A stretch of DNA of 64,000 nt from Synechococcus sp. SP2 MAG. Lineage in GTDB: Bacteria; Cyanobacteriota; Cyanobacteriia; PCC-6307; Cyanobiaceae. The stretch lies in assembly GCA_030756895.1 (NCBI GenBank), contig JAVBIX010000036.1, forward strand, positions 3,223 to 67,222, read 5' to 3'. Below, one piece after another: positions 27,001 to 36,119 of this stretch; positions within the stretch are counted from its first letter, which is position 1; every line of letters starts with the position of its first letter. Below the pieces are notes generated by a model. The model was given only the letters and a program-made list of their open reading frames with translations, was not told the DNA's origin and searched no databases. Position numbers and translations under genes: made by a program.

Positions 27001-27824
27001 GGGTGAATCGCGCTGTGCAACTCGTCTCATCACTCGATGAAACAGACGATGAAAACCCACTTGCCGCGATCACCCGTGAGGAAGGGCCTCAATCAAGGAT
27101 TTTTGGTTCTGCACCGGGTGCATATGGCGCTGGATTACAGGCCTTGATCGATTCGGGGCAATGGGACAACCAGGACGAACTTGGCGAGGCTTTTTTAGCC
27201 TGGAGTTCGTGGAGTTACGACAGCGACGTTCGAGCCCAAGCCAATCGCGCAGGGTTAGAGGGCGCTCTGCGTCACGTCCAGGTTGTGCTCCATAACCAGG
27301 ACAACAGGGAACATGATCTACTCGACTCTGACGACTATTACCAGTTTCATGGGGGGATGACTGCTGCGGTGCGTCGCTCCGGTGGAACCTCGGTGCAGCC
27401 CTGGTTTGCAGATCACTCTCGCCAACAACGGCTTCGCATTCATTCCCTCAGCCGTGAAATCGACAAGGTCGTGAGGAGCCGCTTATTAAACCCACGCTGG
27501 ATCCAGGGAATGCAACAGCATGGGTATAAGGGAGCATTCGAGATGGGAGCCAGCCTTGATTATTTATTTGCCTACGACGCTTCCACGAACGCAGTTCCTG
27601 ATTGGTGCTACGGGGCCATCTGTGATCAGTGGCTGCTGGAGGCGGGCACACAAGAGTTTTTAAACCGGTCCAATCCCTGGGTTCTCAGGGATATGGCCGA
27701 ACGACTACTTGAAGCTGCCAACCGAGGATTGTGGTCTCAACCATCCCCCGATCAGCTTGACCAGATCAAGGGATTGGTTCTTCAAGCCGAGGAGACCGTT
27801 GAGAAAGGAGGCCTTAGTTGTTGA
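24060..27824 (+). CDS. cobN: Cobaltochelatase subunit CobN
   Basis: CobN is the large subunit that, with AAA+ partners, inserts cobalt into the corrin ring in B12 synthesis. The 1254-residue product fits the family in length and in conserved segments: [26 protein letters not shown] (about residues 540-565), then [29 protein letters not shown] and [21 protein letters not shown]. Magnesium chelatase ChlH is related, but the [16 protein letters not shown] motif with the following text favours CobN. Its 3' end overlaps the convergent gene by 11 nt. The metH gene 1 kb away uses the product pathway. Confidence 0.93.
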   Translation: [1254 protein letters not shown]

Positions 27825-28389
27825 GGTCGCGAACCATGGCCTTAAACGGATCAATCGATCCAGGTTTTGCAGATGGATTCCGGGTTCCTGACGAATCCTT
27901 TGGCTGAATTTCGGGTTCGGACTTCAATTCTTCCTTTCGACCCATAAGGGCGGCGTCAGGGGCCATTGGTGTATTGACACCAGCTGTGCGCAACGCATTG
28001 CCCTTAAGTTTTTGATCCAGTTGCGACTGGGTCATCGTCTCAGCGAATGTCTTTTTGACTGGCTTAGGAATTCCGCTTGAGAGCAAGGACGGAATCGCGG
28101 GTTCTTCATTGGGGTTCTCATCGCCCAATCCTTTGGTGCGCTTTCCAACGGTGACGTCCATCGCGTCGACCTTGGTCACCAACTCTTTATTGCCAGGGTT
28201 GTCAGCAGATCCTGGGAAGGTGCGACGAATCGTCTTGGCTTCTCGCATGTAGTCCACGTTTCCGTAGGACGACGACGCGTCGGAATCGAGGTAGAAAGCT
28301 TCTGCTTTCGGCTTGGCACGACCCTTCGGAAGGTCATTTTGACCCTCGTCCTTGGAGCTTGATTTCAGCAGCCGATCAAAGAGGCCCAT
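27814..28389 (-). CDS. Conserved-looking hypothetical protein
   Basis: The 191-residue protein opens MGLFDRLLKSSSKDEGQND and has a motif-like core, FYLDSDASSSYGNVDYMREA, followed by TIRRTFPGSADNPGNKELV. The rest is polar and low in complexity, with many Pro, Lys and Asn residues, so it is probably largely disordered. No signal peptide or membrane segment appears. No family was recognised. It sits 27 nt upstream-to-downstream of the PHP gene on the same strand. Confidence 0.75.
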   Translation of the reverse strand: MGLFDRLLKSSSKDEGQNDLPKGRAKPKAEAFYLDSDASSSYGNVDYMREAKTIRRTFPGSADNPGNKELVTKVDAMDVTVGKRTKGLGDENPNEEPAIPSLLSSGIPKPVKKTFAETMTQSQLDQKLKGNALRTAGVNTPMAPDAALMGRKEELKSEPEIQPKDSSGTRNPSAKPGSIDPFKAMVRDLNN

Positions 28390-28416
28390 TCCTGTGATCC
28401 AGATCGTTGACTGAAT

Positions 28417-29070
28417 TTAGCGGCCTTTTAGGTCCATACCGTGGGTATCGGTGCCACAGCTACGCAAAAGGCCAAGGTTCTTCAACTGTTTGTCGATCGA
28501 TTCACAGATCAAAGGGGTAGAAGCCCAACGTTGTTGCATGTCGTAGTCGTACCAGGCTTCACCACCGTCGAAACCCAGCTCTGCCGCCGCTTCAATCAAT
28601 ACGGAGAACCCCAATCTGTAGCGACCTGGATGGGCAAGAATTGCAAGCCCTCCGGCGTTATGAATGGCTTTGCGGACCTCACCAGCCCTAAGGGGAGCAC
28701 CGACTGCGGCATCGCCGCTGGAATAGGGCAAAAGGGCGGGATGTCCTTGCCTAAAGCCAAGAGCTAAGACGTGGACCAAGCATCCTCGCAGGATGCAACT
28801 GATCTCCATCCCACTCCAAAGCGTTGGAGTGGTTTCGCCGCGATCCCGGGCGCGATCCAGCCAATCAACCATCGGAACGTAGGCAGCGATCGAATGGTGA
28901 TCGGTGACCGCAATGTGACTCAGCTTCCGCTCACTGGCTTGTTCGATTAGAGCAATCGGTTCCAGACTGCCGTCACTGCAGACGGTATGGCAGTGAAAAT
29001 TTAGTAAGCCTGGACAGCTTTCAGGCCCAACCGTGTCAAGGACAGCTCGCAACGGGTGGTCGTCATGCAT
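28417..29070 (-). CDS. PHP-domain metal-dependent phosphoesterase
   Basis: The 217-residue protein has PHP metal-binding motifs: FHCHTVCSDGS (HxH) near residue 25, IAVTDHHSI near residue 53, ILAHPGRYR, and a C-terminal CGTDTHGMD. These four sites usually coordinate two or three metals and hydrolyse phosphoesters, often nucleotide 3',5'-bisphosphates or oligoribonucleotides. The substrate here is unknown. The ATG at 29070 (MHDDHPLRAVLD) overlaps the end of hemJ by 8 nt, so coupling is likely. A longer start 18 codons upstream is less likely. Confidence 0.85.
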   Translation of the reverse strand: MHDDHPLRAVLDTVGPESCPGLLNFHCHTVCSDGSLEPIALIEQASERKLSHIAVTDHHSIAAYVPMVDWLDRARDRGETTPTLWSGMEISCILRGCLVHVLALGFRQGHPALLPYSSGDAAVGAPLRAGEVRKAIHNAGGLAILAHPGRYRLGFSVLIEAAAELGFDGGEAWYDYDMQQRWASTPLICESIDKQLKNLGLLRSCGTDTHGMDLKGR

Positions 29071-29656
29071 CACGGACTGACTCCTGCGCAAGGGCTGCTT
29101 CACGAAGACGACGCCAGCGGGCATAAAACTGAATGGTTCCTGCCATGAACACCACCAGTCCGACGGTTAACCAGGTTGCCGCCCCAGTAGGGAACTGGGT
29201 CTTGAACACCACCAGCATCACCACCAGGACGAGCAACAGGGTGGGCAGTTCATTGAGGGCACGCAGTTGTCGTCCGCTCCATTGGCAAACCCCAGCCTGA
29301 AGTTGGCCCATCAGTCGATAGCAGAACAAGTGATATGCCAACAACAAGGCCACAAACCCGAGCTTTGCGTGCATCCAGCTTTGCTGCAGCCAGGACGGTT
29401 GGGCGATCAACAGCCCTGCGGCCATCGTGACGGTAAGGATCAGTCCGGGTGTGGTGATGATGTTGGCCAGTCGCCTTTCCATGACGGCGTACTGGGCTTT
29501 GAAGGCCTCGCGTACAGGTGACTCTTCTTGCTCTGCTTCAACGTGGTAGATGAACAGCCTGACGAGATAAAACAATCCGGCGAACCAGACCACCACTCCA
29601 ATGATGTGCAGGGTCTTGAACCACAGGTAAGCCTCAGGAGGAAGCGTCAGTGTCAT
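29063..29656 (-). CDS. hemJ: Protoporphyrinogen IX oxidase HemJ
   Basis: HemJ oxidises protoporphyrinogen IX to protoporphyrin IX, a shared step for heme and chlorophyll. The 197-residue membrane protein has four hydrophobic helices. The first contains the conserved His and Trp in WFKTLHIIGVVVWFAGLFYL. The second is near MERRLANIITTPGLILTV, and the third follows WMHAKLGFVALLLAYHLFCY. This matches the cyanobacterial HemJ pattern rather than HemG or HemY. It lies 35 nt downstream of the photolyase-related gene. Confidence 0.9.
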   Translation of the reverse strand: MTLTLPPEAYLWFKTLHIIGVVVWFAGLFYLVRLFIYHVEAEQEESPVREAFKAQYAVMERRLANIITTPGLILTVTMAAGLLIAQPSWLQQSWMHAKLGFVALLLAYHLFCYRLMGQLQAGVCQWSGRQLRALNELPTLLLVLVVMLVVFKTQFPTGAATWLTVGLVVFMAGTIQFYARWRRLREAALAQESVRDA

Positions 29657-29691
29657 GACCCAATTCAGCGCAGCTCAACAATAGAAAGTCG

Positions 29692-31098
29692 TTAGCTGAG
29701 CGAGTCAAGAAACTGTTGCGCCTTGGAGTAATGGGTTTCCATCACCTCAGGTGCCATGCGATCGAGATTGCGCGTCATCATCGCCAGCCTTGGTTGAGAA
29801 CGAAAGAAGTCGCCATGACGGTGAATAAAACTCCAGAACAAACCATCCCAAATCCCACACCAGTCACCCTGTTTGTAGTCAGACATTTTGCGCACGTAAT
29901 TGGAACCTGATAAATAAGGCTTGCTTGTAAAGATTCCACCATCAGCAAACTGACTCATCCCATAAACATTCGGGACCATCACCCAATCGTAGGCATCCAC
30001 AAAAAGTTCCATAAACCATGTGTAGATGCGGGTGGGGTGGAAGCCGCAAAGAAGCATCATGTTTCCGAGCAACATTAAGCGCTCAATATGATGACAATAA
30101 CCAGTATTAAGGGCGCGTTTAATGGCATCATCAATTGGCGGAATTCCTGTCGTTCCTTGGTAAAAAGCATCTGGGATGGGACGATCCTCAAAATTCCAAA
30201 AATTGCTGTTTCGCATCGTTACTCCGTGCCGCAAATACATGGCGGCCATGAATTCACGCCAGCCAATGATTTGTCTCAGAAAACCTTCCAGAGAATTCAG
30301 GGGGATCTCACTAGCGTCTGCTGCAGCGAGCGTTCGGTTTAAAACCTGTTGGGGAGTAAGAAGTCCCAGATTGAGCATGGGAGTTAAAACGCTATGCCAC
30401 ATCACACGGTGCTGGGAGCTGATCGCATCCTCATAGGTGCCAAAACCAGCCAGTCTGTGTTCAAGAAAAGTGTCCAACCATTGTTGTGCCGATAAGTGAT
30501 CAACGGGAAAGTCAATAGATGGTTCTTCGGGAACAGTGATTCCCTTGGGAAGTTTTTTACGGTTATCGGCGTCAAAACTCCAACGCCCTCCTACAGGAGC
30601 CCCCTGATCATCGATCAATACTCCCAGGCGTTTGCGCTGCATTTGATAGAAATGGACCATCATTGGCTTGCGTCGGCCATTGAAATAGTCATCCATCACT
30701 TCAGTTGGTGTGAGCAACATCGGAGTGGGCAAAATCTCTAGGACGCAACTTCGCTGTTGCAGGGTCTTTCTGACTCTCTTAGTTAAAAGATCGTCGACTG
30801 GATCAGCGAGGTAAAACGTTTGATAGCCAGAGTCGATCAGTTGGTTCAGCAGATCTGACGTCTGTTGCTGTGCGTTTGGCGTCAGCGTGAGAACGCTATG
30901 GCCTTTGGATTCAAGGCGCTTTTTATAGGCAAGCATCGATTGTTGATGCAATTCGAACTTGCGTGGATGGATGGTGAGTGGCCACTGAGGATCACCTCCA
31001 AGGATTAAGCCGTCAGCCATCAGGGCAATGCTTCTGTTGGCCTGAATGCCGGGATGGTGTTCAAACAGCTGATGGGGAAAAACAAGGGTTATGTCCAT
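29692..31098 (-). CDS. Photolyase/cryptochrome-related flavoprotein
   Basis: The 468-residue protein belongs to the deoxyribodipyrimidine photolyase-related group, which includes FeS-type bacterial photolyases and cryptochromes. Evidence includes the N-terminal segment MDITLVFPHQLFEHHPG, the FAD-binding region SLEGFLRQIIGWREFMAAMY, HHIERLMLLGNMMLL, and PNVYGMSQFADGGIFTSKPYLSG. In Fe-S relatives the next segment has a DYCxxCxY-type cluster and a further Cys. Here it reads MSDYKQGDWCGIWDGLFW, so the cluster site looks lost. A light-driven DNA repair or sensing role is inferred. It overlaps nothing and sits 6 nt below the small secreted protein. Confidence 0.85.
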   Translation of the reverse strand: MDITLVFPHQLFEHHPGIQANRSIALMADGLILGGDPQWPLTIHPRKFELHQQSMLAYKKRLESKGHSVLTLTPNAQQQTSDLLNQLIDSGYQTFYLADPVDDLLTKRVRKTLQQRSCVLEILPTPMLLTPTEVMDDYFNGRRKPMMVHFYQMQRKRLGVLIDDQGAPVGGRWSFDADNRKKLPKGITVPEEPSIDFPVDHLSAQQWLDTFLEHRLAGFGTYEDAISSQHRVMWHSVLTPMLNLGLLTPQQVLNRTLAAADASEIPLNSLEGFLRQIIGWREFMAAMYLRHGVTMRNSNFWNFEDRPIPDAFYQGTTGIPPIDDAIKRALNTGYCHHIERLMLLGNMMLLCGFHPTRIYTWFMELFVDAYDWVMVPNVYGMSQFADGGIFTSKPYLSGSNYVRKMSDYKQGDWCGIWDGLFWSFIHRHGDFFRSQPRLAMMTRNLDRMAPEVMETHYSKAQQFLDSLS

Positions 31099-31104
31099 AA
31101 CGCG

Positions 31105-31419
31105 TTATCCGACTTCTCCCGCGAGTCGACAGGCACGCTTGCCTAGAGCTGTGGCTGGGATGCGATCTACCAGTCCGCCTCGTGGGCTGAGCTGTTGGTT
31201 GCGGCAGTCCATCACCACCCGTTCTCGATGCCCCTGTTGATCTTCCAGGCGCATGCGCAGCTGCCAATGATTTTTAGCGCTTCGGGTGATCTCATCAGCG
31301 CACACAACACCTGTGCAAAGGCCAGGTGCAGAGAGAACCCGATCAGGACTGATCAGCGTGATGGCGACCCCGATTAAAACAGTGAAGATCAGGGTCGTGG
31401 CTTGAAAGCACCGTTTCAT
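31105..31419 (-). CDS. Small secreted hypothetical protein
   Basis: The 104-residue product starts [20 protein letters not shown] and has a probable signal peptide cleaved near VLSAPG. The mature part has four cysteines ([24 protein letters not shown]), which could form disulfides in the periplasm. No known domain was recognised. It overlaps uvrC by 4 nt (ATGA type), so expression is probably coupled to that gene. Confidence 0.7.
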   Translation of the reverse strand: MKRCFQATTLIFTVLIGVAITLISPDRVLSAPGLCTGVVCADEITRSAKNHWQLRMRLEDQQGHRERVVMDCRNQQLSPRGGLVDRIPATALGKRACRLAGEVG

Positions 31420-33371
31420 GCCGTCTCCTCGCCTGCCGTGATCACCTTGTTTTCATCCTCTTCCTGAGGATGAAAATAGGCGCGGATCTGTTTCGCCAGC
31501 GAGAGTCCAACCCCGGGAGCTTGATGGAGCTGGTCCGCGCTGGCGAGCTGAATGGCATCAATCGATTGAAAGTGGGCTAAGAGATCCCGCACACGTTTTG
31601 GCCCCAGTCCAGGGATGTCAGAAAGTCGTGAGCGTTTCATCCGCTGGCCCCGTTGCTGTCGATGGAAGGTCACCGCAAAGCGGTGTGCCTCGTCGCGCAA
31701 ACGCCGCAGCAAGGCCACTCCGAGTTGATCGGGTTCGCTTTCGAGAGGTTGCTTTGCTTCTGGAAGAAATACCTCTTCCCGTTGTTTGGCCAAGGAACAC
31801 ACCACAAGATCCTCATGTAAATCCAACTCGCGCAACGCTTCCATCACCGCTGATAACTGACCTTTGCCCCCGTCAATCATCACGACATCGGGCCAGTCAT
31901 GCAGTCCATCCATGTTCAGGCTGCTGCTGGATTGACGTCTGATCTCGACCAGGTCAGCACCTTCCGCTTTGACGCGGGCCCATTTGCGAAAGCGCCTGCG
32001 CATGATTTCAGCCATGGCCATGAAGTCATCGCTGTGGCCAGCCTGAATGCTGCTGCTTTGGATCTTGTAACGGCGGTAATGCTGCTTTGCAGGAAGCCCG
32101 TCAATAAAGACCACCTGGGAGGCAACAGCATCGCTGCCTTGAATATGACTGATGTCATAGCCCTCGATTCGCCTTGGAGGTGTAGCCAATTCAAGAAGTT
32201 GAGCGAGATCTTCATTCGCCAAGGCCTGTTGTTCTTGGCTTTGGCGAGCCCGGCCTAGTTCGAATTCAGCGTTACGCATCACCAAATCAATTAGATCTGC
32301 TTTTTGGCGCCGTTTGGGATGCAATACCTGAACTTTGCGCTCTCTTTGCTCGCTGAGCCATTCGGCAATTAAAGGCTGTTGTGGAAGTTGATGCTGCACT
32401 AAGACTTCTGGAGGAATCTCAACAGCATCAACCTGGCTGTAGTGCTCTTCGATTACCCGCTGAAGAATTAATCCAGCTTGTAGGTCTGTTGCGTCTGCCG
32501 CAAATCCAAGCCTTCCCACGAGTTTTCCAGCGCGCATCTGGAACAATTGAATCGCTGCAAAGTGATCATCTTGGGCAACGGCAAGAACATCTCTACTCAC
32601 CGATGCATCCGGCAAGCTCATTTTTTGATCAGCGGTTAACTGATCGATTCCTTGAAGTTGATCGCGTATCCCAGCAGCAGATTCAAAATCTAGTCTCTCG
32701 GCGTAGCGTTCCATCTGCTGGTTGAGGAGTTGCCTGAGTTCATCACTCCTCCCCTGAAACACCATCGCAACCTTGCGTAAAATTTGGTGATAGTCCTCAG
32801 AACTTACCTTCTCCTGACAAACACCTGGGCAACGGCCAATTGAGTAATTGAGGCAGGTGCGATTTGGATAAAGAGGTCGTGGACGTTGGCGTAGAGGAAA
32901 CACTCGTTTCACAAGAAAAAGGGTTCTTCTAAGTAATCCCACATCTACATAGGGTCCATAAAATCGATCAAGCGGGCTTCTAAATCTTCGACGTCGAGTG
33001 ATGAAAATGCGGGGATATGTTTCGCTCCAAGTAATGCATAAATAAGGATATTTTTTATCATCTTTAAGCAACACATTAAAATGTGGTTGTTGGTTTTTAA
33101 TGAGATTGGATTCCAGAGCGAGTGCTTCTGCCTCGCTGTCAGTCACGATGAATTCGATTTCGCAGATCTGACGCACCATCAAGCGGATGCGTGGGCTCAG
33201 GTCATGGCTGCTGCGAAAGTAGCTTCGAACCCTGCTGCGCAAGGTTTTTGATTTTCCGACGTACAGCAACCGATCGTCGGCATCGCGCATGAGATAACAG
33301 CCCGGCTCAGGAGGGATCTCTTTCAGGCGCTGTTCCAGGCGCTCCGGTTGCTCAAGCAAAGGACGCTGCAT
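31416..33371 (-). CDS. uvrC: Excinuclease ABC subunit C
   Basis: UvrC makes both incisions during nucleotide excision repair after UvrA/UvrB recognise damage. The 651-residue protein has the N-terminal GIY-YIG nuclease ([20 protein letters not shown]), the UVR motif ([20 protein letters not shown], about residue 215), and an RNase H-like C-terminal nuclease with the Asp in [14 protein letters not shown]. Tandem helix-hairpin-helix motifs follow ([19 protein letters not shown]). All parts are complete. It is followed by the small secreted protein and the photolyase-related gene, so DNA repair functions cluster here. It is divergent from coaD, with a 55-bp gap. Confidence 0.97.
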   Translation of the reverse strand: MQRPLLEQPERLEQRLKEIPPEPGCYLMRDADDRLLYVGKSKTLRSRVRSYFRSSHDLSPRIRLMVRQICEIEFIVTDSEAEALALESNLIKNQQPHFNVLLKDDKKYPYLCITWSETYPRIFITRRRRFRSPLDRFYGPYVDVGLLRRTLFLVKRVFPLRQRPRPLYPNRTCLNYSIGRCPGVCQEKVSSEDYHQILRKVAMVFQGRSDELRQLLNQQMERYAERLDFESAAGIRDQLQGIDQLTADQKMSLPDASVSRDVLAVAQDDHFAAIQLFQMRAGKLVGRLGFAADATDLQAGLILQRVIEEHYSQVDAVEIPPEVLVQHQLPQQPLIAEWLSEQRERKVQVLHPKRRQKADLIDLVMRNAEFELGRARQSQEQQALANEDLAQLLELATPPRRIEGYDISHIQGSDAVASQVVFIDGLPAKQHYRRYKIQSSSIQAGHSDDFMAMAEIMRRRFRKWARVKAEGADLVEIRRQSSSSLNMDGLHDWPDVVMIDGGKGQLSAVMEALRELDLHEDLVVCSLAKQREEVFLPEAKQPLESEPDQLGVALLRRLRDEAHRFAVTFHRQQRGQRMKRSRLSDIPGLGPKRVRDLLAHFQSIDAIQLASADQLHQAPGVGLSLAKQIRAYFHPQEEDENKVITAGEETA

Positions 33372-33426
33372 GTATTGAATCTAGAGACCCTGCGCTGCAT
33401 AGGATTCGATCAGTCCTTCATGACTG

Positions 33427-33909
33427 ATGCGCGCTCTCTACCCGGGCAGTTTTGATCCCCTCACCCTTGGACATCTCGATTTGATCGAGCGTGGCTGTTC
33501 TGTATTCGGAGAAGTGGTTGTCGCTGTTCTCCAGAACCCAGGGAAGTCACCCGCTTTCAGCCTTGATCAACGGCTAAATCAAATCGCCCAGGCCACATCC
33601 CATCTGCAGGGGGTCACGGTGACCAGCTTTAACGGCCTGACGGTGAACTGTGCTCGCCAACATCATGCCCAGTTGATTTTGCGCGGCTTACGCGCGATGA
33701 GTGATTTCGAATATGAGCTCCAGATTGCTCATACGAATCGATCTTTGGATTCTGAATTTGAGACCATTTTCCTCAGTACTGCAGCCCACTACAGCTTTCT
33801 GAGCAGTTCAGTAGTGAAGGAGGTAGCCCGATTTGGTGGTCGTGTTGAACACATGGTTCCGGCGGTGGTGGCGGAGGACCTCAAGAGGTTCTTTAATTCG
33901 GCTTTATAA
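33427..33909 (+). CDS. coaD: Phosphopantetheine adenylyltransferase
   Basis: CoaD catalyses the penultimate step of coenzyme A synthesis. The 160-residue protein starts [20 protein letters not shown], with the nucleotidyltransferase TxGH motif. A later [20 protein letters not shown] and the C-terminal [13 protein letters not shown] segment match the family. The length is typical. It is followed 10 nt later by the coiled-coil gene, likely in one transcript. Confidence 0.97.
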   Translation: MRALYPGSFDPLTLGHLDLIERGCSVFGEVVVAVLQNPGKSPAFSLDQRLNQIAQATSHLQGVTVTSFNGLTVNCARQHHAQLILRGLRAMSDFEYELQIAHTNRSLDSEFETIFLSTAAHYSFLSSSVVKEVARFGGRVEHMVPAVVAEDLKRFFNSAL

Positions 33910-33919
33910 GTCAGTTGCG

Positions 33920-34870
33920 ATGAGCGAGATCCAGTTCTCCGTGCTCGACCAGCTCGACCAGCTCGAGGAAATTGTCCTCGAAGGTAGCCGCATTCCCTTT
34001 AGTGGTGGAAGGTTGGTGAATGAGCAGGATGCTGTCGAGATCATGGATGGCGTTAGAGCATCGTTGCCTGGGCAGGTTGCTCAAGCTGATCAGTTGCTGC
34101 AGAAAAAGGATGAGTTCATCACCTCAGCGCGCAGTCAGGCCGACGAAATTGTTCAAAAAGCCCAGATTCAGCGCGAACAGCTCGTCAGTGCTGCTGCGGT
34201 TCGGCAGGAAGCGGAGCGCCAAGTTAATGAGATGAGAGATCAAGTTCGCCAGCAGTGCGAACAGTTACTCCAGAGCTCTCGCCAGCAGGCCGCTCAAATG
34301 GAGCACGACATGCAGTCCAAGCAAGTTCAGCTGGAGCAGCAATTTGCTGCGCGTCGGCAGCAGTTAGAGCAAGAGGCTTTGCAACGCCGTCAACAGCTCG
34401 ATAAGGAAGCGCTTGAACTGAAGCGCCAATTGGCCGAGCACCATGAGCGCAGCCGACAGCAGTCAGCTCAGGAGCTCGAGCAGATTCGTACTGAAGGGGT
34501 CAAACTTCACCAAGAAGCTCAATCAGAAGCTGAGCGTATTCATCACGATGCGCTCCAGTTTCGCCAGCAGACCCAACAGCAGTGCGAATCGTTAATTCAG
34601 CGCACACGTCACGATGCTGCATCCGTTCAGGACGGTGCCAATCGCTATGCCGAGCAAACACTGGGAGAACTTGAGCAAAGACTCAAAGAGATGGCCCAAG
34701 TCGTCTTGGCTGGTCGCCAGGAGCTTGTCAAAATTCAAATGATTCGCCCCGACAGTTCTGCACCTGAGAAAGAGACCTCTGAACCGAAAAACCGTCAGGG
34801 GAAATCAGTCACGATGAACAAAGCACGTCGTGCCGCGTCCCGTCTCAGATCGATGAAGGGCACGGGCTGA
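33920..34870 (+). CDS. DivIVA-like coiled-coil protein (possibly Cdv3-like)
   Basis: The 316-residue protein starts at the ATG at 33920 (MSEIQFSVLDQLDQLEEIVL). About 70 residues of globular N-terminus (RIPFSGGRLVNEQDAVEIMDG) are followed by a long coiled coil rich in Gln, Glu and Arg up to about residue 270. The C-terminus is basic (MNKARRAASRLRSMKGTG). The N-terminus plus coiled coil resembles cyanobacterial DivIVA-like Cdv3 proteins involved in cell division; the assignment is tentative. The track ORF starts earlier inside coaD. It overlaps the convergent dacB by 26 nt. Confidence 0.7.
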   Translation: MSEIQFSVLDQLDQLEEIVLEGSRIPFSGGRLVNEQDAVEIMDGVRASLPGQVAQADQLLQKKDEFITSARSQADEIVQKAQIQREQLVSAAAVRQEAERQVNEMRDQVRQQCEQLLQSSRQQAAQMEHDMQSKQVQLEQQFAARRQQLEQEALQRRQQLDKEALELKRQLAEHHERSRQQSAQELEQIRTEGVKLHQEAQSEAERIHHDALQFRQQTQQQCESLIQRTRHDAASVQDGANRYAEQTLGELEQRLKEMAQVVLAGRQELVKIQMIRPDSSAPEKETSEPKNRQGKSVTMNKARRAASRLRSMKGTG

Positions 34871-36119
34871 GGTTGTATACGGTCCTTAAAATTAGGCCGA
34901 TCATTGCGTTTGGTCGGCTGGCACCATTGGAGATCATGCTCAGGTACCGCGGACCATCGCTGGTTTGGAGGATTCCTGAAATCGAGCGCACTCCGCTGAT
35001 GGTTCCTGTTTTTCCCCAAAATTTTCCTTGGATCGGTGAGCCAATGAAGTAATTGCGCAGCGTTCCTCGCTGTCCAGCAATCGCCATCGACGCTTGGTAG
35101 TAGGCGGCGTAAGGATGTTGATCCATCCGCATTAACAACGCCGCGATGGTCTGACTCGACACACGGTTGTTGCGCGAAAGTCCACTGCCGTCTGCAACCC
35201 GCAGCCCCCCCACGGGGATTCCTTGTTGTTGCATCCAACGGTGTGCGGATGCCGATGCAGCTCTGACATCCCATTGGTCAGCTGCTTGTCTCAATAGAAC
35301 TTCTGCCGTGAAGTTGTGACTTTCAGTGTTGGCAAGGCTGAGTAGAGCATGCATCGGAGCAGATTTCTCTTCATGCAGCACGATCCGATCCACGCTCTGT
35401 TGAGTTTGTTGGATGTTGCTAATGGGTCGGGCTTGTTGCACTTGGATGGATCCGCCACGACGCTTCACCTCTTTTTTGAAGAGTGTCTCTAACCGCCTGT
35501 AGGGATCGCTGACGGCACCTCCCAACGCGTTACTCGTTAAGGCCAGCCGAGTAATTGGGGCTCCATAGGCATAGGCGCGATCTGCGGGGTGCCAATCATT
35601 CGGCCACCAATTTTGACGAGGTTCCTCTCTCACCATCAAGTTCACTGGCCCGGCTGAAGTTCCTTGCGCTCCCCCCTGGCCCATAGCAGCCATGGCAAAA
35701 CGCTGTAAACCGGCAATTCCAAGATCAGGATCCCCTTGACCCTTGAGCTCAAGAGTTCCATCAGCACGTTGGACTAACTGAGTTCGCAAGCGGAAATCTG
35801 GACCTAATTGATCGAGAGCAAAGGCCGTACTGATGAGTTTTTGGTTGGAGGCTGGAATGCGTGCCATCGCGCCATTGACATCACCCAGCAGATCACCATT
35901 GCTGTTGACCACTGACACGCTCCAATCCCTGGCATTAGGAGCAATTAAGCGATTCAAAGCTTGCTGCAAAGGAACACATGAACGCCCATGTTGTTGAAGA
36001 TCAGGAAGAGGTTGGTCGGAGGGAGGCGGTGGAGGGGTCAGTAACGCAGGCTCGGCCCGACCAGGCATCGATGCCGTACTAGTTGCAGCCAGCACTAATA
36101 GAAGGAGGGCAGCTCTCAT
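34845..36119 (-). CDS. dacB: D-alanyl-D-alanine carboxypeptidase (PBP4/DacB type)
   Basis: This is a periplasmic peptidoglycan carboxypeptidase or endopeptidase of the S13 family. The 424-residue product has a signal peptide (MRAALLLLVLAATSTASMPG). The penicillin-binding motifs are complete: SxxK in PASNQKLISTA (about residue 94), SxN in GSGLSRNNRVSS, and KTG in KFWGKTGTISG. It shares a 4-nt overlap with the DUF4330 gene upstream on the same strand. Confidence 0.93.
   Translation of the reverse strand: MRAALLLLVLAATSTASMPGRAEPALLTPPPPPSDQPLPDLQQHGRSCVPLQQALNRLIAPNARDWSVSVVNSNGDLLGDVNGAMARIPASNQKLISTAFALDQLGPDFRLRTQLVQRADGTLELKGQGDPDLGIAGLQRFAMAAMGQGGAQGTSAGPVNLMVREEPRQNWWPNDWHPADRAYAYGAPITRLALTSNALGGAVSDPYRRLETLFKKEVKRRGGSIQVQQARPISNIQQTQQSVDRIVLHEEKSAPMHALLSLANTESHNFTAEVLLRQAADQWDVRAASASAHRWMQQQGIPVGGLRVADGSGLSRNNRVSSQTIAALLMRMDQHPYAAYYQASMAIAGQRGTLRNYFIGSPIQGKFWGKTGTISGVRSISGILQTSDGPRYLSMISNGASRPNAMIGLILRTVYNLSPCPSSI

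Noticed and set aside
31598-32258. Plus-strand ORFs of 114 and 119 residues
   Set aside because: They are antisense to uvrC and match no protein features.
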